Shown: positions 1 through 7,811, numbered from the stretch's first letter. The stretch is 13,850 bases of DNA from Chloroflexota bacterium (GCA_030613705.1 JAUWLJ010000016.1:1-13850), one strand, 5' to 3'. Numbers and translations are program-made. Notes: generated by a model from the sequence alone, not told the origin.

Positions 1-1436
1 GCACAGGGGCACCGTTCTTAGGGGTATCCGCGGCGGTTGTAATCGGTATATTTCTCTTTATCGGAACGATCGGTAAATCTGCCCAATGGCCACTGCATGT
101 CTGGTTACCGGATGCCATGGAAGGTCCCACACCGGTTTCGGCCATGATCCATGCTGCCGCGATGGTATCGGCGGGTGTGTACCTGGTTATCAGGGTTTTT
201 CCGATCATCTCGGCGGGTATGGTGCATGGTGAGCCCACGATCACGATGAATTTAATGGCCATCATTGGTGCCTTCACCGGTCTTTTCGCAGCTACGATCG
301 CTCTCGCTCAGAACGATATCAAACGTGTCCTCGCTTATTCAACAATGTCACAGCTTGGGTACATGATCGCGGCCATAGGTATTGGAGCTTATGTTGCCGC
401 AGCCTTCCACCTCTTCACTCATGCCTTCTTTAAATCTTTATTATTCATGGGTTCCGGATCTGTGATCCACGGTGTGGAGCACGGTGTTCTGCACACTGGC
501 GAGGATATCGATCCCCAGGATTTGTTCAATATGGGAGGCTTGCGGAAGAAAATGCCGATCACTTTCTGGACCTTCTTGATTGGTGGTCTGGCACTATCAG
601 GCTTCCCGTTTTTTACCGCTGGATTCTGGTCAAAGGATGAGATTTTAGCTGATGCTTTTGCCCATTCAAGTTGGGTTGTATTGATTGTATTGGCGTTGGC
701 AGCCTTGTTAACTGCTTTCTATACCATGCGCCAGATCACGCTCACTTTCCTTGGAAAACCACGCACTGAGTCAGCTAATCACGCGGTTGAGTCGAAGTGG
801 ACGATGACTTTCCCACTCATTTTCCTGGCTGTTTTCGCGATCGCAGCCGGGTGGCCCGGTATTCCCCTGGACTTCCCATTCATTGGTGGTTTTATCCCCA
901 ACTTCATTCATGATTTCGTCGGGGAGACTTTAGCTGAACATCCAGAAGCGGTGACATTCAACTGGTTTCCCTTATTGATTTCGTTGGCAGTATCGCTTGG
1001 CGGATTAATTCTTGGTTGGTTTGTTTACAAGGACATTCCTGCCGGAGCACCTGATCCTCTCGAGAAACCTTTAGGCCCACTTTATAAGCTTTTGAAGAAT
1101 AAGTACTACTTTGATGAGCTCTATGACTTAATTTTCGTCCGACCGGCATATTGGATTTCACGGACATTTACCTACTTATGGCTCGATCGCACTATTATCG
1201 ATGGCATCCTTCATGCTTCCGCACGGGTGACATTCAGTTTAGGTGGTTTTTTCCGCAACTATATTGATAAGCCGATCGTGAATGGATTTGGTGATTTCGT
1301 CGGTGAGAGCGTGAAACGTATTGGTCGCTCTGCACGATTTATTCAAACTGGCCGCGTTCAACAGTACATGATCATGACATTGATCATCGCCTTCGGCACA
1401 TTGTTTTATTACCTGTTTTTCTTATCGCAGCCATGA
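1..1436 (+). CDS. nuoL: NADH-quinone oxidoreductase subunit L (complex I), 5' end missing
   Basis: This is the distal proton-pumping antiporter-like subunit of membrane complex I. The frame is open to the left edge, so the start lies outside the window; 477 full codons (from base 3) remain of a usual length above 600. It opens in TM7 with GKSAQWPLHVWLPDAMEGP; the lysine of GKSAQ (bases 75-77) is the conserved TM7 pumping lysine. Further on are NDIKRVLAYSTMSQ and, in TM12, the SKDEIL lysine. The C-terminus has the family pattern KYYFDELYD, then the long lateral helix HL, then QTGRVQQY and a last membrane helix. Oddity: the HL region carries a 27-residue tandem duplication (1185-1265 and 1266-1346, each starting D-[RK]-x-I-[IV]-[DN]-G), so HL is longer than usual. 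The gene is followed after 62 nt by nuoM. Identity is very secure. Confidence 0.97.
   Translation, partial: TGAPFLGVSAAVVIGIFLFIGTIGKSAQWPLHVWLPDAMEGPTPVSAMIHAAAMVSAGVYLVIRVFPIISAGMVHGEPTITMNLMAIIGAFTGLFAATIALAQNDIKRVLAYSTMSQLGYMIAAIGIGAYVAAAFHLFTHAFFKSLLFMGSGSVIHGVEHGVLHTGEDIDPQDLFNMGGLRKKMPITFWTFLIGGLALSGFPFFTAGFWSKDEILADAFAHSSWVVLIVLALAALLTAFYTMRQITLTFLGKPRTESANHAVESKWTMTFPLIFLAVFAIAAGWPGIPLDFPFIGGFIPNFIHDFVGETLAEHPEAVTFNWFPLLISLAVSLGGLILGWFVYKDIPAGAPDPLEKPLGPLYKLLKNKYYFDELYDLIFVRPAYWISRTFTYLWLDRTIIDGILHASARVTFSLGGFFRNYIDKPIVNGFGDFVGESVKRIGRSARFIQTGRVQQYMIMTLIIAFGTLFYYLFFLSQP
1185..1346 (+). repeat. 27-codon tandem protein repeat inside nuoL lateral helix
   Basis: Two adjacent 81-nt units encode DRTIIDG... 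and DKPIVNG..., each followed by an amphipathic helix-like stretch. A standard NuoL has one D-R-x-x-[IV]-D-G element before the QTG motif. The second copy ends just before QTGRVQQY. Similarity is visible at the protein level only, so the duplication is old. It would lengthen helix HL by about 27 residues. Confidence 0.6.
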
Positions 1437-1498
1437 TCACATCGAACAAAATCGCCCCTTGTTGAGGTTTAGTAAATTCATGGTTTCAGGAGCCAAGA

Positions 1499-3055
1499 AT
1501 GGAATTCATCATAAATAATCTGCTCAGCCTGATCCTGTTTAGCCCGGTGGCTGTAGCCATCGTGGTAATTCTATTACCGCGGGAAGAGGTGAAACTGCAG
1601 CGTTGGGTGGCATTCCTGGGAAGCCTCATCCCGTTGGCTTTATCACTGATCTTATGGTTTAACTTCAACCCGAATCAGCCCGGCTTCCAATTTCAAGAGA
1701 ACTATGTTTGGTACGAACCGATTAATTCTTCCTATCATGTAGGCGTGGATGGCATCTCGCTTACTATGGTGATGTTAGCGACTTTGCTTATCCCGCTGGC
1801 CATTCTGGCATCCTACAACATCAAGGATCGAGTTAAAGTATATATGTTCTTCTTCCTGTTGCTGGAAATGGGAATGCTGGGTGTATTCTTGTCTCTTGAC
1901 CTGCTGGTGTTCTTTGTCTTCTGGGAGTTTGGTCTGGTTCCGATGTATTTCTTGATCAACCAGTGGGGAAGCGAGAAAGGCGAGAAAGAAATCTGGGGAC
2001 GTAAGATCAAATCTCGCACTTATGCCTCATTCAAATTCATGATCTATACAATGGCCGGTTCGTTGGGACTGCTCTTGGCGATCCAGCTGATCGGGGTTGT
2101 AGCAGGCACCTTCGATATGCTGGTTCTGTTCGAACGCATGGGCAGCTTGGAAGGGACTCTGATGGGTCTTCCAGTCAGCACGGTAAAGTCCATCGCTTTC
2201 TGGGCATTTGTGATCGCTTTTGCGATCAAGGTTCCGGTGTGGCCCTTCCACACTTGGCTGCCTGACGCACACACTGAGGCACCGACTGCAGGTTCGATGA
2301 TCCTGGCAGGTGTACTGCTGAAATTAGGGGCTTATGGTTTCTTGCGATTGGTACTGCCGCTTTACCCTGCTGAATCCAAGTATTACGCAGGCGCGTTAGC
2401 GTTCCTGGCCACCATGGCGATCATATTCGGAGCCCTGGCTGCTTATGGTCAGAATGACTTTAAGAGATTGGTGGCATATTCGTCAGTCAATCATATGGGA
2501 TTCGTGATCCTGGGTGTGGCCGCCGCGGCATTTGCCATTAACTCGGAGAGCGCCACCCTGGCGCTAAATGGGGCGGTATTGCAGATGTTTAACCACGGGT
2601 TAGCTGCTGCAGGGATGTTCTTCCTGGTTGGTGTGATTTATGAACGTACCCATACCAGGAACCTGAACGATTATGGCGGGCTGTTCCCCTTGATCCCAGT
2701 CTATGGTGGCATCCTGATCTTCACTTCGATGGCATCTCTGGGATTGCCAGGTTTGGGTGGTTTTATTTCCGAATTCCTCGTGGTTCGCGGCGTCTGGCCT
2801 ATCTTCACATTTTTCACAATTCTGAGTATGATCGGTCTCTTCTTTACAGGTGTCTATGTTTTAAAGGGAATCAAGCAGGTTTTGTATGGACCATTAAATG
2901 AGCGATGGAAAGGACATCTTAGTGAGATTAATATCCGAGAAGCGTTCATCATCACACCTCTGATGGTGCTGATGCTCTTGATCGGTGTGTGGCCCGCAGT
3001 ACTTTTGAATGTGATCAACCGGGCCGTGATGATGTTCTACTCGCTCTATTCTTGA
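1499..3055 (+). CDS. nuoM: NADH-quinone oxidoreductase subunit M, first copy
   Basis: This is an antiporter-like proton-translocating subunit of complex I, 518 aa, about 14 membrane helices and close to the normal length. All key charged residues are visible: E143 in TM5 (VFWEFGLVPMYFL), K244 in TM7 (FAIKVPVWPFHTWLPDAH), K275 in TM8 (GVLLKLGAYG) and E425 in TM12 (FISEFLVVRG). These match E. coli NuoM E144, K234, K265 and E407. The ATG at 1499 has an AGGAG (1488-1492) six bases upstream. The loop after TM5 (about 157-177) is longer and more charged than usual. The gene sits between nuoL and a second, diverged nuoM (9-nt gap) and must be co-transcribed with them. This copy looks like the fully functional pump. 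Confidence 0.97.
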   Translation: MEFIINNLLSLILFSPVAVAIVVILLPREEVKLQRWVAFLGSLIPLALSLILWFNFNPNQPGFQFQENYVWYEPINSSYHVGVDGISLTMVMLATLLIPLAILASYNIKDRVKVYMFFFLLLEMGMLGVFLSLDLLVFFVFWEFGLVPMYFLINQWGSEKGEKEIWGRKIKSRTYASFKFMIYTMAGSLGLLLAIQLIGVVAGTFDMLVLFERMGSLEGTLMGLPVSTVKSIAFWAFVIAFAIKVPVWPFHTWLPDAHTEAPTAGSMILAGVLLKLGAYGFLRLVLPLYPAESKYYAGALAFLATMAIIFGALAAYGQNDFKRLVAYSSVNHMGFVILGVAAAAFAINSESATLALNGAVLQMFNHGLAAAGMFFLVGVIYERTHTRNLNDYGGLFPLIPVYGGILIFTSMASLGLPGLGGFISEFLVVRGVWPIFTFFTILSMIGLFFTGVYVLKGIKQVLYGPLNERWKGHLSEINIREAFIITPLMVLMLLIGVWPAVLLNVINRAVMMFYSLYS

Positions 3056-3064
3056 TTGAGGTGA

Positions 3065-4540
3065 ATGATGCCATTCCCATTTCTTAGCATAATCATCTTT
3101 ACCCCTATCATCGCCGGATTGTTCATTTTATTAATTCCCGGTGAAAGGAAAACAGAAATTCGGGTAACAGCCCTGGCAGCATCGTTCGTCGCCTTGGCGC
3201 TTTCTACCTGGGTGTATTTCTCATATAGCACCTCGATCGGCGGATACCAGTTCATTGAGAAATACGATTGGTTCCCACCATTGGATATCTCTTACCATGT
3301 TGGTGTAGATGGCATGAGTGCGCCCTTGTTAGTCTTGACTGGAATCGTCATGTTCACCGGAGTGCTGATCTCTTGGGGGATCGATGACCGGCCGCGCGAA
3401 TTCTTTTTTTTCTTGTTTATCCTGGCCTCTGGTGTATTCGGCGTTTTCGCAGCCCTTGACTTATTCGGATTGATCTTCTTCTACGAGATCGCCGTGTTCC
3501 CGATGTACTTGCTGATCGCCATTTGGGGTTGGAAGGTCACCCGAGAGTACGCGGCGATGAAATTGACCCTTTACCTTTTTATTGGATCGGTTATCGCCCT
3601 GGTTGGCATATTGGCGATGTATTTCTCCTCCGGGTTGGGCACATTCAACATGCTGGCTTTGGAGACCGCCGATTTTTCACCAGCCTTCCAAAAATTCTGG
3701 TTTCCTTTCATATTCTTCGGTTTTGCAGTCCTGGGCGGTATTTTCCCCTTCCACAACTGGAGCCCGGACGGCCACGTTGCGGCGCCCACCGCAGTATCGA
3801 TGTTCCACGCGGGCGTGCTGATGAAACTCGGTGCATTTGCAGCTTTGCGAGTAGGGATTATGTTGCTGCCTGAAGGCGCAAGATTCCACTTGCCATGGAT
3901 AATCGTGCTTACCTTGATCAATGTGGTCTATGGAGCCTTCATCGCCATGGTGCAAACCGATTTCAAGTATGTCATTGGTTTCTCATCAGTATCACATATG
4001 GGATTGGTTTTGATGGGATTCGCCACTCTGAACGGCGATGGGATGCTGGGCGCAGGCGTGCAAATGTTTTCGCATGGCATTATGACGGCTCTCTTCTTTG
4101 CTGTTGTGGGTGTGATCTATGATCGGGCGCATACGCGTGAGATTCCCAAGCTAGGCGGATTCGCACGCTTCATGCCGCTGGTGGCTGCGGCTTTTGTTGT
4201 TGGTGGTATGGTATCGATGGGCATGCCTGGCTTCTCTGGGTTTGTGGCTGAATTTCCCATCTTCATGGGATTATGGCGCTACCAACCCTGGATCGCCATC
4301 GTTGCCTCAATCTCGATTGTTATCACCGCATCGTATATTATCCGCATCATCGGAAAGGTGTTCTTCGGAAAAATGCCTGAAGAATTTATTGGGCATTTCG
4401 GTGATGTCACTATTTTGGACAAAGTTGCTTTGGTTTTCTTGAGTGCAGTACTGATTGTGATTGGCGTATATCCAACAATTATGGTTACGATGGTTGAATC
4501 CGGAGTTGAGACCATAATGCGCCTATTGGGAGGTGCTTAG
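3065..4540 (+). CDS. nuoM: NADH-quinone oxidoreductase subunit M, second diverged copy
   Basis: This is a second NuoM-family antiporter-like subunit, 491 aa and all membrane helices. It is clearly a paralogue of the upstream gene, not a recent duplicate. Conserved: TM5 glutamate E141 (FFYEIAVFPMYLL), TM8 lysine K254 (GVLMKLGAF), DFKYVIGFSSVSHMG, and TM12 glutamate E396 (GFVAEFPIF). Not conserved: the TM7 lysine. FAIKVPVWPFH of copy one aligns with FAVLGGIFPFH here, so K244 is replaced by L223 (bases 3731-3733). The following loop is also changed, W-S-P-D-G-H for W-L-P-D-A-H. The start could be ATG 3065 or the adjacent ATG 3068; GAGG at 3058-3061 is spaced better for 3068. The stop abuts the nuoN start. 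It is probably an additional module of an enlarged complex I, perhaps with altered pumping. Confidence 0.94.
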   Translation: MMPFPFLSIIIFTPIIAGLFILLIPGERKTEIRVTALAASFVALALSTWVYFSYSTSIGGYQFIEKYDWFPPLDISYHVGVDGMSAPLLVLTGIVMFTGVLISWGIDDRPREFFFFLFILASGVFGVFAALDLFGLIFFYEIAVFPMYLLIAIWGWKVTREYAAMKLTLYLFIGSVIALVGILAMYFSSGLGTFNMLALETADFSPAFQKFWFPFIFFGFAVLGGIFPFHNWSPDGHVAAPTAVSMFHAGVLMKLGAFAALRVGIMLLPEGARFHLPWIIVLTLINVVYGAFIAMVQTDFKYVIGFSSVSHMGLVLMGFATLNGDGMLGAGVQMFSHGIMTALFFAVVGVIYDRAHTREIPKLGGFARFMPLVAAAFVVGGMVSMGMPGFSGFVAEFPIFMGLWRYQPWIAIVASISIVITASYIIRIIGKVFFGKMPEEFIGHFGDVTILDKVALVFLSAVLIVIGVYPTIMVTMVESGVETIMRLLGGA

Positions 4541-5998
4541 GTGTTCAGTAGCATAGATTCCATAATGATCCGGGCAATCCTGCCGGAAATAGGGCTGGTA
4601 GTGCTGGGTCTGATCGTGCTGGTATACGACCTGGCCTTGCGTGGTGAGGGAAAACGTGGCTTGGGCTGGTTAACTGCGGGTGGCCTCGCGGTCGTCTTCT
4701 TGTTGACCCTGATTTTCTCCCGACCAGGTGATGAATCCGTGGAGGTTTGGGGTGGAATGCTGCGCCACGATTGGCTGGGTTTTTCCTTTACCTTATTATT
4801 CCTGTTTGGTGCAGCATTGACCAGTCTTTTTGCCATGGAGATGAAGTCCCTGGGTCAAAGAGGGGAATTCTACTTCTTATTGCTCGTCTCTACAATCGGA
4901 ATGATTTTGATGGCCTCTTCCGCTGATTTGATCATGCTGTTCTTAGCCATCGAGACGACATCCATCCCACTTTATATCTTGGCTGGGTTTTATACGCTAG
5001 ATAATAAGTCAACCGAATCAGGGTTCAAATATTTTCTCTTTGGCGCGATGACCTCTGCGGTTATGTTGTATGGTTTCAGCCTCATTTTCGGTTTTACGGG
5101 CTCCACCGATATCTACGAGATCACCGAGATGGTCATGACAGGTGAAGTATCCCTAACCCTGGCCATGGGCACCTTGATCTTGGTTATGGTGGGATTTGGA
5201 TTCAAGATTTCTATCGTTCCCTTCCACTTCTGGGCACCCGATGTTTATGAAGGAGCTCCTACTCCTGTGGCTGGTTTTCTTTCGACGGCATCAAAGGCAG
5301 CTGGTTTCGCTGTCCTGATGAGAATTTTGTTGACCGTTTACGCCGATCCAGTGGTGATCCCCTATTGGGTGATCATCGTTGCCGCATTGTCAGTATTCTC
5401 GATGACTCTGGGCAACGCTATGGCAATTCCCCAGAAGAATATTAAACGCCTGTTGGCATATTCCTCGATCGCCCATGCAGGCTATGCATTGATCGGAGTC
5501 GCTGCGCTGTCAGAATTGGGCATTACTTCGGTTGTTTTCTACATGATAGTATATGTGATCACGAACCTCGCTGCATTTGGTATCGTAGCAGCTTTCTGGC
5601 GTATATCCGGTTCAGACCAGATCGCGGATTACGCAGCCCTGAGCCGGCGTTCTCCAACGCTGGCGATCATTATAATGGTGACTTTCCTCTCTTTGGCAGG
5701 TATGCCTCCCCTGGGTGGATTTGTCGCAAAATTCTTCGTATTCGCTGCAGCAGTAAAAGCTGGTTTAGTTTGGTTGGCGATTATCGGAGTGCTGAATACT
5801 ATCGTGGGTCTTTATTACTACCTGGTAGTGTTGAAGGTTGTCTATTTATACCGGTCAGAGGATGAGAACAAGCCGGTACCCTTGACTCGTCCCTACGCGC
5901 TGGCCCTGACAATCCTGGTCGTTGGCATCATCCTTCTGGGAACGTTGTTTGGACCTTGGGCAGAGTGGTCTGCGAGAGCAGCATCAGCTTTGTTTTAA
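4541..5998 (+). CDS. nuoN: NADH-quinone oxidoreductase subunit N
   Basis: This is the antiporter-like subunit of complex I nearest the quinone-side NuoAJK module, 485 aa, which is the normal length. Family signatures in order: E138 in TM5 (LAIETTSIPLYILAGF), K222 in TM7 (GFGFKISIVPFHFWAPDVYE), the GAPTPV loop, K252 in TM8 (STASKAAGF), NIKRLLAYSSIAHAGY, and K397 in TM12 (GGFVAKFFVF). In NuoN a lysine replaces the TM12 glutamate of NuoM, as expected. Translation starts at GTG 4541, directly after the TAG of the previous gene; GGGAGGTG at 4528-4535 gives a 5-nt spacing. Translational coupling with the second nuoM is likely. It is the last gene of the nuo operon here. Confidence 0.97.
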   Translation: MFSSIDSIMIRAILPEIGLVVLGLIVLVYDLALRGEGKRGLGWLTAGGLAVVFLLTLIFSRPGDESVEVWGGMLRHDWLGFSFTLLFLFGAALTSLFAMEMKSLGQRGEFYFLLLVSTIGMILMASSADLIMLFLAIETTSIPLYILAGFYTLDNKSTESGFKYFLFGAMTSAVMLYGFSLIFGFTGSTDIYEITEMVMTGEVSLTLAMGTLILVMVGFGFKISIVPFHFWAPDVYEGAPTPVAGFLSTASKAAGFAVLMRILLTVYADPVVIPYWVIIVAALSVFSMTLGNAMAIPQKNIKRLLAYSSIAHAGYALIGVAALSELGITSVVFYMIVYVITNLAAFGIVAAFWRISGSDQIADYAALSRRSPTLAIIIMVTFLSLAGMPPLGGFVAKFFVFAAAVKAGLVWLAIIGVLNTIVGLYYYLVVLKVVYLYRSEDENKPVPLTRPYALALTILVVGIILLGTLFGPWAEWSARAASALF

Positions 5999-6047
5999 AA
6001 TAAATTGACCTGAGAATCTCGTTATGGCAGTGAAAAATGGAAGTTCT

Positions 6048-6076
6048 GACAAAGTAACCTTTATTTGTCCTTTTTT
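6048..6076 (+). terminator. candidate Rho-independent terminator after nuoN
   Basis: GACAAA (6048-6053) can pair with TTTGTC (6064-6069) around a 10-nt loop. One C and six T residues (6071-6076) follow. The stem is only 6 bp and AT-rich, so it is weak, but it sits 50 nt past the nuoN stop and just before the atp promoter, where a terminator is expected. Confidence 0.4.
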
Positions 6077-6081
6077 GCACA

Positions 6082-6111
6082 TTGACGGGTGTTATACCCA
6101 TGTGATAGAAT
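6082..6111 (+). promoter_or_regulatory. sigma70-type extended -10 promoter of the atp cluster
   Basis: TTGACG (6082-6087) and TAGAAT (6106-6111) are 18 nt apart, and the -10 is preceded by TGA, an extended -10 (TGn). The predicted transcription start falls near 6118, only about 3 nt before the ATG at 6121, so the mRNA would be nearly leaderless. An inverted repeat GGGT-N5-ACCC (6087-6099) lies between the two boxes and could be an operator; this is only a possibility. Confidence 0.65.
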
Positions 6112-6120
6112 CGGCGCGCC

Positions 6121-6435
6121 ATGAGCCTGACAGGTGATCAATCCGATAAGAAAACGGCTCTGCGATCGCTAAACCTGACGCTGGCAGCAATAACCGGTCA
6201 AGTAGGTTGCCTGACTGTAATAATCATCCTGGCCGCATTTTTCGGCGGACGTTGGTTAGACAGTCGATTTGAAAGCGATGCGCTTTTCACTGTCATTCTC
6301 ATGATTGCAAGCGTGACTGTGACTTTAGTTGTCATGTTTTGGGTGGTGAAATCAGCCACCTCCCGTTTCGCTAAGCCATCCGGACAAAATTCAAAGGAAG
6401 ATGAGGAGGGCATAGATCGTGGAAAAACCCCGTAA
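6121..6435 (+). CDS. atpZ: AtpZ/AtpI-family F-type ATP synthase accessory protein
   Basis: This is a small membrane protein of 104 aa with two predicted membrane helices (about 25-41 and 56-75). The conserved G-x-x-L-D element (GGRWLD, D47) joins them, which is typical of the AtpZ/AtpI ('ATPase gene 1') family. Such proteins are encoded at the head of ATP synthase operons and have been linked to c-ring assembly and divalent cation handling. The tail is charged. The ATG at 6121 has no Shine-Dalgarno sequence but sits about 3 nt after the predicted transcription start, so leaderless initiation is likely. The end overlaps the atpB start by 17 nt. Family assignment rests on size, topology, motif and position; the exact role is inferred. 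Confidence 0.85.
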   Translation: MSLTGDQSDKKTALRSLNLTLAAITGQVGCLTVIIILAAFFGGRWLDSRFESDALFTVILMIASVTVTLVVMFWVVKSATSRFAKPSGQNSKEDEEGIDRGKTP

Positions 6436-7411
6436 GAAATGGCGTTATGGCGTGAATCGCTGGTTTATCTTACTGTTTGTCATTCTGAACATAATAGCTG
6501 TACGATATTATGCCCCAGTTCTGCCGCATATTCAGTTGCCGGCAGAAAATATATCCAAATCGCCTCTATTCGGGAATTTTTACCTCACCAATACCTTAAT
6601 TGCAACGATAATCGCCGATGTGATTTTGATCTTGATCGCCATAGCGGTAACTCGAGCTGTTCGCAGCGGTGAACTTATCCCGAAAGGGATACCGGGGGCG
6701 ATAGAAGCGATCCTGGAAGGTATCAATAATCTCACCGAATCAACGGCTGGTAAATGGGCAAAAAGCATTTTCCCATTCTTTGCTACCATTACTCTACTGG
6801 TTCTGGTTGTGAACTGGATGGAGTTGATCCCCGGCGTGGATAGCATTGGCAGGATAGAACTTGCCGAACATGGTGGTAACCCCATTGAGGAAGTCATCCC
6901 GGGTGTTTACACATTAATCAAACCATCAAGTGAGGCCGCCGCTGAGGTTCTCGACGATGGCTACATCCTGGTTCCCTTTGTGAGAGTCGCTTCGACCGAC
7001 CTGAACTTCACAGTTGCGCTGGCCTTGATTTCAGTGTTAATGACCCAGGTGATGGGTGTTCGGGCTTTGGGGGCGAGCTACTTCACGAAATTTATCAACG
7101 TGGGCGCCATCTTCAAACGTCCAGTGTTTGGGGTGATCGATTTCGGTGTTGGTTTATTGGAGCTGATTTCTGAAATCTCAAAAATCTTATCATTCTCTTT
7201 CCGTTTATTTGGCAACATCTTTGCTGGATCTGTGCTCTTGTTTGTTATCGGTACACTGATCCCTGTATTTGTCCAGTCGTTGTTCTTGGGTCTGGAATTC
7301 TTCGTCGGTCTCATCCAGGCAGTTGTATTCGGCATGCTGACAATGGTTTTCATGGCACAAGCCACGCAAGGTCATGGTGAGAATCATGAGGGTGAGGAAG
7401 CTCACGCTTAA
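6419..7411 (+). CDS. atpB: ATP synthase Fo subunit a
   Basis: This is the membrane stator subunit that provides the proton half-channels against the c-ring. It is 330 aa, longer than the 271 aa of E. coli, mainly because of an N-terminal helix and a long acidic extra-membrane loop (about 139-183). The essential arginine is R262 in SFSFRLFGNIFAG; Q300 in LIQAVVFGMLTMVFMAQA matches the conserved glutamine of the last helix; FVRVASTDLNFTVALALIS (from 187) is also typical. The C-terminus is rich in His and Glu. The GTG start at 6419 is supported by GAGGAGGG (6403-6410) with 8-nt spacing. The 17-nt overlap with the previous gene suggests coupled translation. Confidence 0.97.
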   Translation: MEKPRKKWRYGVNRWFILLFVILNIIAVRYYAPVLPHIQLPAENISKSPLFGNFYLTNTLIATIIADVILILIAIAVTRAVRSGELIPKGIPGAIEAILEGINNLTESTAGKWAKSIFPFFATITLLVLVVNWMELIPGVDSIGRIELAEHGGNPIEEVIPGVYTLIKPSSEAAAEVLDDGYILVPFVRVASTDLNFTVALALISVLMTQVMGVRALGASYFTKFINVGAIFKRPVFGVIDFGVGLLELISEISKILSFSFRLFGNIFAGSVLLFVIGTLIPVFVQSLFLGLEFFVGLIQAVVFGMLTMVFMAQATQGHGENHEGEEAHA

Positions 7412-7423
7412 TTAGTTATTATT

Positions 7424-7458
7424 CGGGTAATGCATACCCGGTTAAAATATTTTTTTTT
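7424..7458 (+). promoter_or_regulatory. hairpin and U-rich tract upstream of atpE
   Basis: CGGGTA (7424-7429) pairs perfectly with TACCCG (7435-7440) around ATGCA. A run of nine T (7450-7458) follows, but nine bases after the stem, which is too far for a classic terminator. The hairpin may stabilise or separate the atpB and atpE parts of the message. The U-rich stretch lies just upstream of the atpE Shine-Dalgarno sequence (GGAGGT, 7471-7476) and may raise its translation. Confidence 0.45.
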
Positions 7459-7488
7459 GCAACAAATCATGGAGGTAAACAAAATCGC

Positions 7489-7716
7489 ATGGAAGTCGCA
7501 GCCGCAAGACTAATCGGAGCCGGTTTGGCCATGGTCGGAACAATCGGTGCGGGTATTGGAATTGGATTGCTGGTGAATGGGGCAGTACAGGGTATTGCCC
7601 GCAATCCAGATGCCAGTGGTGATGTTCAGACCAATATGATCCTGGGCATTGCCTTTGCAGAAGCAGTGGCAATTTACTGCCTGGTAGTTGCTCTCCTGAT
7701 CCTGTTCGTTGGATAA
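7489..7716 (+). CDS. atpE: ATP synthase Fo subunit c
   Basis: This is the proteolipid that forms the rotating c-ring, 75 aa, a two-helix hairpin of normal length. Helix 1 has the glycine repeat GAGIGIG (20-26), the polar loop is ARNPDAS (37-43), and helix 2 holds the ion-carrying carboxylate E58 (GIAFAEAVAIY). E58 is followed by Ala-Val rather than the Ser/Thr of sodium-binding c subunits, so proton coupling is most likely. The ATG at 7489 has a strong GGAGGT, but the spacing is long at 12 nt. The gene is flanked by atpB (77-nt gap with hairpin and U-rich tract) and the b/delta gene (95-nt gap). These leaders probably set the high c-subunit output. Confidence 0.97.
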   Translation: MEVAAARLIGAGLAMVGTIGAGIGIGLLVNGAVQGIARNPDASGDVQTNMILGIAFAEAVAIYCLVVALLILFVG

Positions 7717-7749
7717 AGCTGAGGTGCATGTGGGCGAAGAAATATGAAG

Positions 7750-7763
7750 GAGAGATTTCTCTC
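7750..7763 (+). other. small inverted repeat between atpE and atpF
   Basis: GAGAG (7750-7754) pairs with CTCTC (7759-7763) around ATTT. No T-run follows, so it is not a terminator. It could be a processing or stability element that uncouples atpE and atpF expression. It is short and may be chance. Confidence 0.25.
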
Positions 7764-7811
7764 ACTGCAGGTAGATATAGTTGAAATAATTTTCAAGAAA
7801 GGAGCACCCCA

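Noticed and set aside
3523..3921. Long overlapping reading frames on both strands inside the second nuoM
   Set aside because: They are shadows of a clearly conserved membrane protein; their translations match no family and lack start signals.
7443..7448. TAAAAT as a possible internal -10 box for atpE
   Set aside because: No acceptable -35 hexamer 16-18 nt upstream; AT-richness alone explains it.
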